Both the position numbers and the translations under genes were made by a program. Of a stretch of 64,000 bases of DNA, positions 35,146-43,930 are shown one piece after another. Location: assembly GCA_016712345.1 (NCBI GenBank), contig JADJRH010000011.1:4960001-5024000 (forward strand), in the 5' to 3' direction. The notes beneath the pieces were generated by a model, which had not been told where the DNA came from, did no database searches, and worked only from the letters and a program-made list of their open reading frames with translations. Positions within the stretch are counted from its first letter, which is position 1. Every line of letters begins with the position of its first letter. This DNA is from Polyangiaceae bacterium (lineage in GTDB: Bacteria; Myxococcota_A; Polyangia; Polyangiales; Polyangiaceae).

Positions 35146-36252
35146 TTAGGAAAAAAGATTTTTGAGTTTCTCCATGAATGACGGTTCGCCCGACGGCTCA
35201 ACCGTTTCACCCAGTGTGGAAGCGAGCTGGAGAAACAAGGCCTTTTGTTCGTCAGTGAGTTTTGTTGGAATTTCTACTTTGGCTTCTACGAGGAGATCGC
35301 CGCGGCCTCCAATGCGTTTGGGAATGCCACGCTGTCGTAGGCGGAGGATCGTTCCGGGTTGTGTACCCGGTGGTACGCGAAGTTTGCCTTTGCCTTCAAG
35401 CGTGGGGATTTCGATATCGCCGCCGAGCGCCGCAAGTGCGACTGAAATGGGGATTGAGCAAAGGATGTCATCACCGGCGCGCCGAAACAGTTCATGCGGC
35501 TGCACGCGAATGGTGATTTCAAGATCGCCGGGTGCGCGATCGGGTCGAATGAAATTTCCACCGCGCTCAACCACATGAACAGTGCCGTTTTCAATGCCTT
35601 CGGGGATGTGTACTTCAACGGTTTTGGGCTTGGGAACCATGCCGACACCGCGGCATGTTTTGCAAGGATCGACGATGATTTTGCCAGTTGCGTGACAACG
35701 CGAACACGGCCTCTCGATCGCGATGGGGAACATGCCCTGTTGAACGCGAACGCGACCGCGGCCGCTGCACGTTGGGCACTTTTCGGTTTTTGATCCCGGA
35801 GCGGCGCCGCTTGCGCCGCAGTCGGTGCAGCCCTCAATGCGATCGTAGGTGATCTCTTTGGTGCACCCGAAAGCAGCCTCTTCGAAGGTGATCCGCACTT
35901 CGCGCTGCACAATGCCGGTGTTGCCGACACGGATGCCGAGGGCGCCGAGAAGGTCGCCGAAGATGCCGTCGATGTTGAGATCGCTGATGTCGAACTGAAC
36001 GCCGCCGAAAGGGTTTTGCGCTGCAACGGTGGGGTCGAAAGCGGCGGCCCCCATTCGGTCGAAGGCGGCGCGCTTTTGTGGATCGCTCAAAATTTGATAC
36101 GCGGCGTTGACCTCTTTGAAGCGCTGTTGCGCGCTGGGATCATCGGGATTTTTGTCGGGATGATGCTGGATTGCCGCTTTGCGGAAGGCGCTCTTGATCT
36201 CATCTTGGGTGGCAGATCGCTCAACGCCGAGCACATCGTACGGGTCGCGCAC
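35146..36252 (-). CDS. dnaJ: Chaperone protein DnaJ
   Basis: 368 residues. The J-domain starts MRDPYDVLGVERSAT with the HPD tripeptide in AIQHHPDKNP. The G/F-like linker is short, which is a mild oddity. A central zinc-finger domain has four CxxCxGxG-like motifs (CTDCGASG, CPTCSGRG, CSRCHATG, CKTCRGVG). The substrate-binding C-terminal domain ends ...LFLQLAS. It stimulates the ATPase of DnaK. Neither dnaK nor grpE is in the window. The gene lies 83 bp from the PpsR-like gene and may be an independent unit. The family call is secure from the J and Zn domains. Confidence 0.95.
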   Translation of the reverse strand: MRDPYDVLGVERSATQDEIKSAFRKAAIQHHPDKNPDDPSAQQRFKEVNAAYQILSDPQKRAAFDRMGAAAFDPTVAAQNPFGGVQFDISDLNIDGIFGDLLGALGIRVGNTGIVQREVRITFEEAAFGCTKEITYDRIEGCTDCGASGAAPGSKTEKCPTCSGRGRVRVQQGMFPIAIERPCSRCHATGKIIVDPCKTCRGVGMVPKPKTVEVHIPEGIENGTVHVVERGGNFIRPDRAPGDLEITIRVQPHELFRRAGDDILCSIPISVALAALGGDIEIPTLEGKGKLRVPPGTQPGTILRLRQRGIPKRIGGRGDLLVEAKVEIPTKLTDEQKALFLQLASTLGETVEPSGEPSFMEKLKNLFS

Positions 36253-36338
36253 GAGACGGCCTTAGCACCGTTTTTTGGTGAGGTCGACGCAGGCGAACGA
36301 GCAGAGCGACGAGGTTCGGCGCCCGGCGGTGTTCGGGA

Positions 36339-37280
36339 TCACGCGGAGAGAAGCGCGTCCCATCGCATGGGGGCGGGCGACACGGGGCCTTCTTTGGCGA
36401 GGCGAATGCAAAGGTCGGCCATCTTTTCAACCACCCAGCGAAAATGGGCTTCCCCGAGCGAGGTGATGTCAAAATCGGGTGCGGAGTTCATGAAGTCGAT
36501 GGCGTAGGGAACGCCGTCTCTCACCGCAAATTCGACCGTATTCATTTCGTATCCAAGAGCGCGACACAATGTGCGGGCGTCGCGAATGACGCGCTCTTCA
36601 AGTTCGGCAGAAAGGGGCGCCATGGATTGCGAGGCCTTGGCGTAGCGGTCGAAATGGCCATGCCGCGGATCCCACAACGCGGGGCGCACTTCTTCGCGGC
36701 CGATGACGATGCATCGAACGTATTGAGTCCACTCAATGGCTTCCTGCGCGATCATCGTGAGTTTGGCGGTGCGGTCGTAGCGACGGAGCAGTTCTTCGAG
36801 CGATGTGACTTTGTGTACATCACGCCAGCCACCTCCCCAGTGCGGTTTCATGAAAATGGGTAGGCCCAGTTCTTCGACAATTCCGCGCCAATCAATGGGG
36901 TATTTGAGGTTTCGAAGTGAACCGGAAGTGATGTCGGGACCATACTCTTTGGACGGCAAAAGCACCGTTTTTGGAACGGCGACGCCGAGTTTTTGAGCAA
37001 TGGCGGTTCCAATAAATTTGTCGTCGGCAATGCGCCAAAACGGATTATTTACAACGCGCGTTCCCGCCAGAAGTGCCAATTTCAACGCGGGTTGATAGCA
37101 GGGCACATCGTGTGAAATGCGGTCGACAAGCACGTCGTAGGGCGGTGGGCGGTCGATGCGTGTGGCGTCAATTTCGGCGTACGCGGCTGTGACATCGGTG
37201 CCGCGACGACGAATCTCTTCGATCAAACCTTCGGGAAAGGAGCGTTCGCGGCCAACAAGAAGACCGACTCGATAGGGCAT
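36339..37280 (-). CDS. ATP-grasp domain protein (RimK/glutathione-synthase fold)
   Basis: 313 residues. The N-terminal ~90 residues are a Rossmann-like region (YRVGLLVGRERSFPEGLIEEI). The ATP-grasp core follows: WRIADDKFIGTAIAQKLGV, PIFMKPHWGGGWRDVHKV (Gly-rich loop), AQEAIEWTQYVRCIVIGREEVRPALW, and the metal-binding GYEMNTVEFAVRDGVPYAID with DFMNS. It should catalyse ATP-dependent ligation of a carboxylate to an amine or thiol. The substrate is not readable; glutathione-synthase-like and RimK-like roles are possible. It stands alone, with 85 bp to the dnaJ start and 96 bp to the beta-helix lipoprotein gene. Confidence 0.82.
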   Translation of the reverse strand: MPYRVGLLVGRERSFPEGLIEEIRRRGTDVTAAYAEIDATRIDRPPPYDVLVDRISHDVPCYQPALKLALLAGTRVVNNPFWRIADDKFIGTAIAQKLGVAVPKTVLLPSKEYGPDITSGSLRNLKYPIDWRGIVEELGLPIFMKPHWGGGWRDVHKVTSLEELLRRYDRTAKLTMIAQEAIEWTQYVRCIVIGREEVRPALWDPRHGHFDRYAKASQSMAPLSAELEERVIRDARTLCRALGYEMNTVEFAVRDGVPYAIDFMNSAPDFDITSLGEAHFRWVVEKMADLCIRLAKEGPVSPAPMRWDALLSA

Positions 37281-37376
37281 GGTTTGCGCCTATTGCCAGT
37301 GAAGCGCACCGCTTGCAACTTGAGCGCGCGGCGCCCCGAATTTGAGCCGCTTTCACGTGCCTGTGTACACAATCCC

Positions 37377-39182
37377 TCACTCGGGCGGGACAAGTTCATC
37401 GGGCCCGATGTCAAACTTGTCCTCCTGCGGACGAGTGTCGCGTTCATGATCCATGGGCGGCGCGTCGGCTTCAGTGCCGCTGTTGCGGCAAGGTGAAGCC
37501 GGGCCGATATGGCCATCTTGGAAGATGGGATCTCCCTCAAGGTTATCACCGGCACCCGGCAAAAACGCCAAGTCGGTGACGACGAGAGGTGCGACACCGT
37601 TCCAATCAAAATACAATATTGGGTCGTTTGGCTCGGTGATTGGAAAGAAGAATAGGTTGTGGTCGAGTGCTGAGACACTGACCGTTTCGGCGGGGAGCTG
37701 TTGCTCGTAGAAGCCGAAATTAAAGGAGGCAATTCCGCCGAAAAAGATGTTGTTGCGGAAACGCCCGAGCAGCGTTGTGGAGGTGTCGGCTTTGGGTGAA
37801 CTGAGCACCACCGAAGCGCTGCGCGTGTTGGCTCCACCGCTCCCGGAAGCCAAAAATAGGTTGGAGTTGACGACAACCGTCGCGAGGCTTTTACCCGTTT
37901 CGAGAAGCTCAACAGCTGCGGAGTTTCCCGATGCACTGCCGGCAATCGTGTTGTTGGTGAGCGTTACATCCGGCGTGGAAATTCTGACTCCTCCGCACCA
38001 AACGTCGGGCGTAAAACACTTTGGCGATTCTGCAAGTTGGTCGGGGTTGACCACGTTGGAGTCAAAGCGGATCTTGCCGCTTTTGGCCCACAGACCAAAC
38101 GATGCCGACGGAATTTCGGCGGTACCTGTGGCCCCACCGCTCTGAAGTTCGTTTTCGCTCACGTCAACGTCGGCGGCGGCGGAGATAAGCAGGGCAACGC
38201 TTTCAATTCCCTTGCGGGCTGTGATCGAATTTTCTTGAAGGCTCACGTTCATAGTGGAGCTTGCGATGTGTACACCGTACGCAAGTCCCCCCGACGCCTC
38301 GGTCTCAATGATGTTTCCTTCGATAAATACTTCACCGCCGGTGGCCGCCTCGGTGATCACACGAACAGCCGTTGTTGAATTTGGACCGGCAATCACAGGC
38401 GCGGCGATGAGTACATTTTCGCTCAGCAGGGCAACTCCGCCGTCAATGGTGACCGCGGTGGAGGAGGCCACGGTGCCTGTTGCCGGGAGACCGTGAATGT
38501 GAAATCCACTCACGAACATAGGCGCTGCGGCACCGACGATTTTGGTGCCTTCTTGAGTGGTATTTTCGATGACCGTTGAGAACACCTTGGGGTCGCGTTG
38601 TGACCAATCATCCGGGTCGAAACCTCCGAGGAGGGCCACTTTGCCCGAGATGATCACGTCTTCTGTGTACACAGCGGCGGCGACAAATACAACTTGATGG
38701 CCGCCGATGGTTTTTGCCGCGGCGATCCCTTCAGAGATTGTCGCAAAGGGATCGGTAATTGTGCCTTTTGCATTGGGCATTGCGGCTTTTTGCGAAACAA
38801 ACGTTCCAATACCGCTGCACGGCGGGTCGGCGTCGGTGTACCCATCGCAGTTTCCGTCAATGCCGTCGCCGCAGATTTCAAGGGCGTCCGGGTGAACAAA
38901 ATCAAGCGAATCGTCGCAATCGCCGTCGCACACAGAATAGCCGTCTCCGTCGGCGTCGCTTGAATTGCAGGTGTCTTCGCTGGATGTGGAGTTGGTGGAG
39001 TTGGTGCCGCCGGTGCCCGCGGTCCCACTCGATCCGCCGGGCAGCGACGTTGCACCCGTGCCTCCGGTGAGAGCGATGAACTCTTCACCGCAGCCGGTCG
39101 TTGGCATGAGCAGGCACGCAGCGATCGATAAAAGCAGAAGGAGCCGCTCTCGAACGCGAGGTGTACACGTAGCGGTGGCCAT
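37377..39182 (-). CDS. Lipoprotein with MopE-like metal-binding repeats and a right-handed beta-helix
   Basis: 601 residues. The signal peptide has a lipobox LMPTTGC. A Gly/Ser/Thr-rich linker is followed by DADGDGYSVCDGDCDD and EICGDGIDGNCDG, the pattern known from MopE/CorA-like and myxobacterial metal-binding motif proteins. The remaining ~430 residues carry parallel beta-helix rungs (VVFVAAAVYTEDVIISGKVALLGG, ITARKGIESVALLIS), a surface-exposed fold often used for binding or cleaving polysaccharide. AGGAGG precedes the ATG by about 5 nt, which secures the start. It is the leftmost gene of no clear operon. Confidence 0.8.
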   Translation of the reverse strand: MATATCTPRVRERLLLLLSIAACLLMPTTGCGEEFIALTGGTGATSLPGGSSGTAGTGGTNSTNSTSSEDTCNSSDADGDGYSVCDGDCDDSLDFVHPDALEICGDGIDGNCDGYTDADPPCSGIGTFVSQKAAMPNAKGTITDPFATISEGIAAAKTIGGHQVVFVAAAVYTEDVIISGKVALLGGFDPDDWSQRDPKVFSTVIENTTQEGTKIVGAAAPMFVSGFHIHGLPATGTVASSTAVTIDGGVALLSENVLIAAPVIAGPNSTTAVRVITEAATGGEVFIEGNIIETEASGGLAYGVHIASSTMNVSLQENSITARKGIESVALLISAAADVDVSENELQSGGATGTAEIPSASFGLWAKSGKIRFDSNVVNPDQLAESPKCFTPDVWCGGVRISTPDVTLTNNTIAGSASGNSAAVELLETGKSLATVVVNSNLFLASGSGGANTRSASVVLSSPKADTSTTLLGRFRNNIFFGGIASFNFGFYEQQLPAETVSVSALDHNLFFFPITEPNDPILYFDWNGVAPLVVTDLAFLPGAGDNLEGDPIFQDGHIGPASPCRNSGTEADAPPMDHERDTRPQEDKFDIGPDELVPPE

Positions 39183-39279
39183 GGATCCTCCTGTGAATTA
39201 AGCGGGGGAAGAAGAGTTGGAGCCCTTATTATCGTAGCAAACGAAGGCTATCTTGATGCTTCAGACGGCCGCACAACCG

Positions 39280-40905
39280 TCAATTGGGATTGTTTTTGGT
39301 CGACGCGAAAATGCACCAATATCCCCCTTTTGAATGGCGGATTTGCGCGGCCACGTTGTACCGCTCCCTAAACCGCGGAGAATACCGAATTTGAGCCTGC
39401 GACGGGAACGGCATGCGAATGCAGTCATCGGCGCTCCCAACAAAAACGAAATAGCGAGGCATAACGGCAAACACGCGATCCATGTATCCGGCGCCGGTCT
39501 TATGGGTGTACCCACCGGGAAGCTTGGAAATCACCGGATCGACAAGGCCGAGCAAGTCGAGAATGGGATAGTCGGTTGCGTACGCGATGTAGCCCATGTC
39601 GGCGACGGCAATGGTGCCGCGCGGCGGTTTCTCTTTTTGGAACCAGTCGGCGACGCCGCCCGCGGCGCTTGTCCAAAAAATGCGCTCTTCATCGACGGCG
39701 CGCGCCGATTCGGTGAATGCCCGTCCGCGATCCCAGGCGGTGTACACAGAAAAGATCGCGAGGGCCAAAAGCACGGGTCGGCGTTTCGTTTCAACCATGT
39801 CGCGAACGAACACATCGACGAGCAGAAACGCGAACGGCTCAAAGGGCGCGACGAATCGAAACTGCGGCATCCAATCGCCGCCGACGGCGATGATGTACAC
39901 AAGGACCGAAGCGGCAACGGCCGCAAACACGCCGAGCACTCGACTTCGCCTGTGGATTGCCAGGGCGGCTCCACCGAGAGCCAGCGTGAGAAACGGTCCG
40001 GCGTGGCCGGCGTACTTTTTGAGGTAGTCAATTCCGCTGTGGACTTGTTGCGTGAGATTGCCTGTTTTGGCCTGAAACGTGTTTGGCAAAAACGCGCCGT
40101 AGTAGCTTTTTCGAAATGCGAGATGGAGCGCGACAGGGACAACAAATAGGACCAGTCGCACAAGGTTTTGCTTGCCAAAAAGGCCTTGAAAATAGGCGCG
40201 TGCGGTGAGGCGCCCGCGGGTGGGCGCCGCTAAGAACAACATGAGTAGGCCCACGAACATGGGCGCTTCGGGCCGTGTGAGACCGGCTGCGGCGAAGACG
40301 ATACCGGACCACGGAATACTTTTAGTTAACGACCCAGGCGGTTTCTCTCGCTCGCGAAGAAACAGCCATGTTCCAAAGAGAATGAGAAACACGAAAAGAG
40401 ATGTTTCGAGGCCAAAAACCGCATATCCGGCGGTAACCACCGACGACGCGAGAAGCCATGTGGAGAGCACGGGCACGGCGCGAAGCGGCGAAACGCGCGA
40501 TGAGATGCCGTAGGCGCAGGCCACCGTTCCAAGCGCCGAGACTGCACCAATGACTTTTGCGGCGCGATCGGGATCGAGCCCCAGTTTGATCGCACCGGCG
40601 AGCAGGCATGTGAAAAGGAAGTTTGTGTACCCTTCGATGCGCTCGCCTTCGTTGAAAACCAGGCCGAGGCCGCGGGCGAGGTTCTTGGCATACCGGTACG
40701 AAATGTACGCATCGTCGACGGTGTGATGGCGAAGCCGCCACATTGCAGCCGCAAGCAGCACCATGGGTGCGACAAGGCCGAAGAGAATGTGTACACGAGG
40801 GTCGAGGCCGGCTGCGTTCGGCGGAGATGTGGTGGGACCGGGCGAGGCCACTTCGCCTCCGGCTTCGGATTCGCCCCGCGCGGTCTTGGATGCTTCACCA
40901 CTCAT
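39280..40905 (-). CDS. GT-C-type membrane glycosyltransferase-like protein
   Basis: 541 residues with about 10 hydrophobic segments. The first luminal loop motif HTVDDAYISYRYAKNLARGLGLVFN holds the DD catalytic motif of GT-C arabinofuranosyltransferase-like enzymes and the conserved NEGERIEGYTN motif. The C-terminus is a soluble periplasmic region. It should transfer a sugar from a lipid-linked donor to an envelope polymer; donor and acceptor are unknown. It overlaps the upstream MFS gene by 4 nt (40902-40905), so the two are one operon, possibly coupling precursor transport and assembly. Confidence 0.75.
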   Translation of the reverse strand: MSGEASKTARGESEAGGEVASPGPTTSPPNAAGLDPRVHILFGLVAPMVLLAAAMWRLRHHTVDDAYISYRYAKNLARGLGLVFNEGERIEGYTNFLFTCLLAGAIKLGLDPDRAAKVIGAVSALGTVACAYGISSRVSPLRAVPVLSTWLLASSVVTAGYAVFGLETSLFVFLILFGTWLFLREREKPPGSLTKSIPWSGIVFAAAGLTRPEAPMFVGLLMLFLAAPTRGRLTARAYFQGLFGKQNLVRLVLFVVPVALHLAFRKSYYGAFLPNTFQAKTGNLTQQVHSGIDYLKKYAGHAGPFLTLALGGAALAIHRRSRVLGVFAAVAASVLVYIIAVGGDWMPQFRFVAPFEPFAFLLVDVFVRDMVETKRRPVLLALAIFSVYTAWDRGRAFTESARAVDEERIFWTSAAGGVADWFQKEKPPRGTIAVADMGYIAYATDYPILDLLGLVDPVISKLPGGYTHKTGAGYMDRVFAVMPRYFVFVGSADDCIRMPFPSQAQIRYSPRFRERYNVAAQIRHSKGGYWCIFASTKNNPN

Positions 40906-42134
40906 ACGTTCGTCACAGGAGTAGCTTTGACAGCAATGTTTGAGGGGCTACCGAGCCCAAACGACACGGCGCCGGCAATCAGCATACCCACTGCCGCCGC
41001 GGCGTACGGAGCCTGCGGGCCGAGCGATTGGTACAAAAGGCCGGCGATGGTGGGCCCGAAAACCCTCGCGAGGGCGCCCACCGACTGAAGTGTACCCAAG
41101 GCCGATCCCTGCTCGGAAGGTTGGGTACTTCGCGATACGAGCGCTGAAAGCGACGGATTGGCGAGCCCGGATCCAAACGCGATCACGGCCATTGAAACGA
41201 CCAACAGACCAACTTTCGCCCCCGACGCGGCGGGCGACAGCGCAACGCCGGCAAACCCAAGCGCTTCGATGAGTACACCTGTACGCACGAGCGCCCGCTC
41301 ACTGAATACGCGAGCGAAAAGCCTTATAAAAAAGGCTTGAACGGTGATCAGCACGACCCCAACAACGCCCAACACGTATCCCGTTTGCTCGGTCTTGAAG
41401 CCAAATTCGTCTGTCGTAAAAAGGCGAAAGGTTTGCTCCATTCCCGAAAAAGAAAGCACGATCACGAACTGCACAGCGAGTGCGGCGACCATTTTCGGCG
41501 TGCCGAGCGCGAGTTGAAATCGTCTTCGATCAAAGGGAGAAAGAGATCGAACAGCCTTGCCGCGAATTTCGGGACGGAGCGATTCAGGCAGAGTGATCGC
41601 GGCGAGAACAAAGTTGAGCGCGGAAAGCGCCGCGGCTGCATAGGCGGGCGCCGCGCCGACACGTTGAATGGGGCTGTGCGCTTGCAAAAGCCCACCGAAC
41701 ACCGGGCCAAGAACAAATCCGAGCCCAATGGCGGCACCGATTGCCCCCATTCCCCGCGAGCGATTTTCGGGCCCGGTGATATCGGCGATGTACGCAGAAG
41801 CGACCGCGAGATTGGCGGTGGCCATGCCCACAAAGGCGCGGGCGATAAAAAGCCCTGTGAGCGTGGTCGCTGTTCCAAGCGCCGCCATTCCAACCGCGGT
41901 CAACGCGATGCTCACGAGAAGAATGGGGCGGCGGCCCCAGCGATCTGAAAAGTGGCCCCACATGGGCACAAACAGGAACTGCATCGCTGAGTACACAGCG
42001 CCGAGGAGCGTTGCCAGAAATGGGCTTGCACCTAGATCGCGCGCCACGCCCGGCAGATAAGGCACCACAAGCCCGAACCCGAGCAGGTCTAAAAAGACCG
42101 TGAAAAAGATGGTCCCGATCGAGGCCTTTCGCAT
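40902..42134 (-). CDS. MFS transporter (TetA-like drug/metabolite antiporter family)
   Basis: 410 residues with 12 hydrophobic segments. The loop 2-3 motif GHFSDRWGRRPILL is the major-facilitator signature (motif A). The TM1 start is TIFFTVFLDLLGFGLVVPYLPG, and loop 8-9 repeats the family pattern in a weaker form. The N-terminal half resembles TetA-type efflux pumps. The exported compound is unknown; being first gene of an operon with a GT-C protein, it may move a sugar-lipid precursor rather than a drug, but this is speculation. A 75-bp inverted-repeat element lies 26 bp upstream of its start. Confidence 0.88.
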   Translation of the reverse strand: MRKASIGTIFFTVFLDLLGFGLVVPYLPGVARDLGASPFLATLLGAVYSAMQFLFVPMWGHFSDRWGRRPILLVSIALTAVGMAALGTATTLTGLFIARAFVGMATANLAVASAYIADITGPENRSRGMGAIGAAIGLGFVLGPVFGGLLQAHSPIQRVGAAPAYAAAALSALNFVLAAITLPESLRPEIRGKAVRSLSPFDRRRFQLALGTPKMVAALAVQFVIVLSFSGMEQTFRLFTTDEFGFKTEQTGYVLGVVGVVLITVQAFFIRLFARVFSERALVRTGVLIEALGFAGVALSPAASGAKVGLLVVSMAVIAFGSGLANPSLSALVSRSTQPSEQGSALGTLQSVGALARVFGPTIAGLLYQSLGPQAPYAAAAVGMLIAGAVSFGLGSPSNIAVKATPVTNV

Positions 42135-42159
42135 TCGGCGCTTCGTTGAATTAGCACTA

Positions 42160-42234
42160 GCCCGGATTATTCAGGAGGCCTTTGCAGCGCGGGTTCGGAC
42201 CCTTTCGCGCGGAGTCCTCGTGAATAATCCGGGC
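42160..42234. repeat. 75-bp element with 14-bp perfect inverted ends
   Basis: Arms GCCCGGATTATTCA (42160-42173) and TGAATAATCCGGGC (42221-42234) are perfect inverted repeats. They enclose 47 bp with further weak pairing. The element lies between tlyA and the MFS gene, both leftward. It could be a transcription terminator for tlyA (the stem is strong, but no T tract follows) or the ends of a small mobile element. No transposase or target-site duplication could be confirmed. Confidence 0.75.
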
Positions 42235-42241
42235 GAGCGAG

Positions 42242-43009
42242 TCACTTTTTGGGGTTCGGCGGCGCCCGCCGCGCCCACACGAAGCGTTCAAGATTGCCTT
42301 TGGGACCGCGAAGAGGGCTGTCGATCTCGTTCACGATGGTGAAGCCGACCTGAGTGAGTGCCTGCTTGCCGGAGGCGATTGCCGCGGCGCGAACGTGTTC
42401 GTCGCGAATGACGCCGCGACCCTTTCGAGCCGCTTCACGGCCCGCTTCGAATTGAGGTTTAACGAGGGCGACGAGATCGCCGCCCAACGAAAGCAGCGAA
42501 TAAAGAGGCTCTGCGAGCGCACCGAGGCCGATGAAGGACGCATCGACAACAACAAGGTTGACCGAAAATGGGAGGTCTGCGGGCACGAGATCGCGCGCGT
42601 TTTTCCCTTCGATCACGAAGACGCGCGAATCGTCGCGAAGCTTTTGAGCGAGTTGACCGACCCCCACGTCGACGGATGCGACACGCGCGGCGCCGCGCTG
42701 AAGCAAACAATCGGTGAACCCGCCTGTGGATGCGCCGATATCGGCGCAGAAGGCGTTGCGAACAACAAGGCCCTGCGGCTCGAATACGGATAGTGCTCCG
42801 TCGAGTTTTTCGCCGCCGCGCGAAACAAATCGGCGGCCGGCGCGCACGCGTATTTCGGCATCGGCGTGAACAAGTGTTCCCGGCTTTTCGATGCGGGCGT
42901 CAGATGTGTACACGTCACCCGCCATGATCAACGCCTGTGCCGCCGTGCGCGAGACTGCGAGGCCGCGCGTGACCAGGAGCACATCGGCGCGAACTCTCTC
43001 GACCTTCAT
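42242..43009 (-). CDS. tlyA: TlyA-type 2'-O rRNA methyltransferase/haemolysin family protein
   Basis: 255 residues. An N-terminal S4 RNA-binding domain (RADVLLVTRGLAVSRTAAQALI, AGDVYTSDARIEKPGT) precedes a FtsJ-like methyltransferase. Its SAM motif DIGASTGGFTDCLLQRGA and VVVDASFIGL/LVALVKPQFEAGR catalytic region are intact. TlyA methylates 16S and 23S rRNA at cytidine 2'-OH positions, affecting capreomycin sensitivity in other bacteria. It overlaps by 4 nt with the 3' end of the frameshifted binding-protein gene (43006-43009), so these two are probably one transcript. Confidence 0.92.
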   Translation of the reverse strand: MKVERVRADVLLVTRGLAVSRTAAQALIMAGDVYTSDARIEKPGTLVHADAEIRVRAGRRFVSRGGEKLDGALSVFEPQGLVVRNAFCADIGASTGGFTDCLLQRGAARVASVDVGVGQLAQKLRDDSRVFVIEGKNARDLVPADLPFSVNLVVVDASFIGLGALAEPLYSLLSLGGDLVALVKPQFEAGREAARKGRGVIRDEHVRAAAIASGKQALTQVGFTIVNEIDSPLRGPKGNLERFVWARRAPPNPKK

Positions 43010-43874
43010 TTGATTTTGATCGCGTCGCCGTGAACAGCGCGCGCGAGTTCACGCAGCCCGTCGCCGACGCGTGGACCGGGACGGAGTACGGTGGATCCGA
43101 TGGGGCGAACAGCGCCCTGGGCAAATGCGCGCAGCGACTTCCATCCGGGCGCATCGCGCTTGCTCTCAAGGGGCGAGGGACCGGCCATGGCCGGTGTTGC
43201 GCCGTCGATGAGTACATCTGGATCGAGTGCCAGGAGGTGTTCAAGCCCAATGGTTGGGTAGGGGCCGCCGGATGTGATGACGTTTTGAGCCCGCACCAAC
43301 TGCATCATTTCATCGGGAAAACTGCCGGGTCCGGCCACAACGATGGGAGCTGTGTCGAACAACATGACGGCTCGCTGCATGGGTACATTTCGGCAACCGC
43401 GCCGGCGACGGCTTTTCGAAGGATGTCGATGCGCTGATTGGTGACGCGCGCCTCGGTCACATGATTGAGCATGCGGCCGAGGGTGGTGATCATCTCGGTG
43501 ATTTGAGCCAGCGTTTCGGTTTCGGGGAAATACGTGTCGATCTTGCGCGCCGCGAGACTCTCTGCGAGCGCCGGCCCCGCCGGACCGCGAGCACCGACAA
43601 CCAGCGTGGGGGCGAGGGCCAAGATCGCTTCAAGGTTTGGATCGGCAAACCCGCCGACAACGGCGATGCTCTCCACCTCTTTTGGGTAATCACAAAAACG
43701 CGATCTACCCACGAGCAAATAGCCACCTCCAACGGCAAACACGGCTTCGGTGGTGCTCGGGGATAGCGAAACGACCCGCGGGCGATTGGAAACCGTGGGT
43801 GGCTTGCCGCCGCACGCCGCGAGGGTTGCGGCAAACGCGGCGAGTAGGCTGCGACGAGAAAGGGGGGGATGCAC
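43006..43874 (-). pseudogene. Cobalamin-type periplasmic binding protein (BtuF-like), frameshifted
   Basis: Two overlapping frames (upstream part to about 43390, downstream part 43006-43380) together read as a BtuF-like protein. It has a Tat-like lipoprotein signal SRRSLLAAFAATLAACGG, then RVVSLSPSTTEAVFAVGGG and LVGRSRFCDYPKEV. The second half is MLFDTAPIVVAGPGSFPDEM, ALDPDVLIDG and a final helix. The shift is at about 43385, where ATGTACCCATGCAG changes frame and a single base appears missing. Without it no full product is made. No ABC permease or ATPase of the system is in the window. Start is a GTG at 43874. A sequence error cannot be excluded. Confidence 0.7.
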
Positions 43875-43930
43875 AATAGACTCGGAGGGGTGGAGCTTCT
43901 TATCCGAGTCTAGGGGGCGCGCCGACGTTT

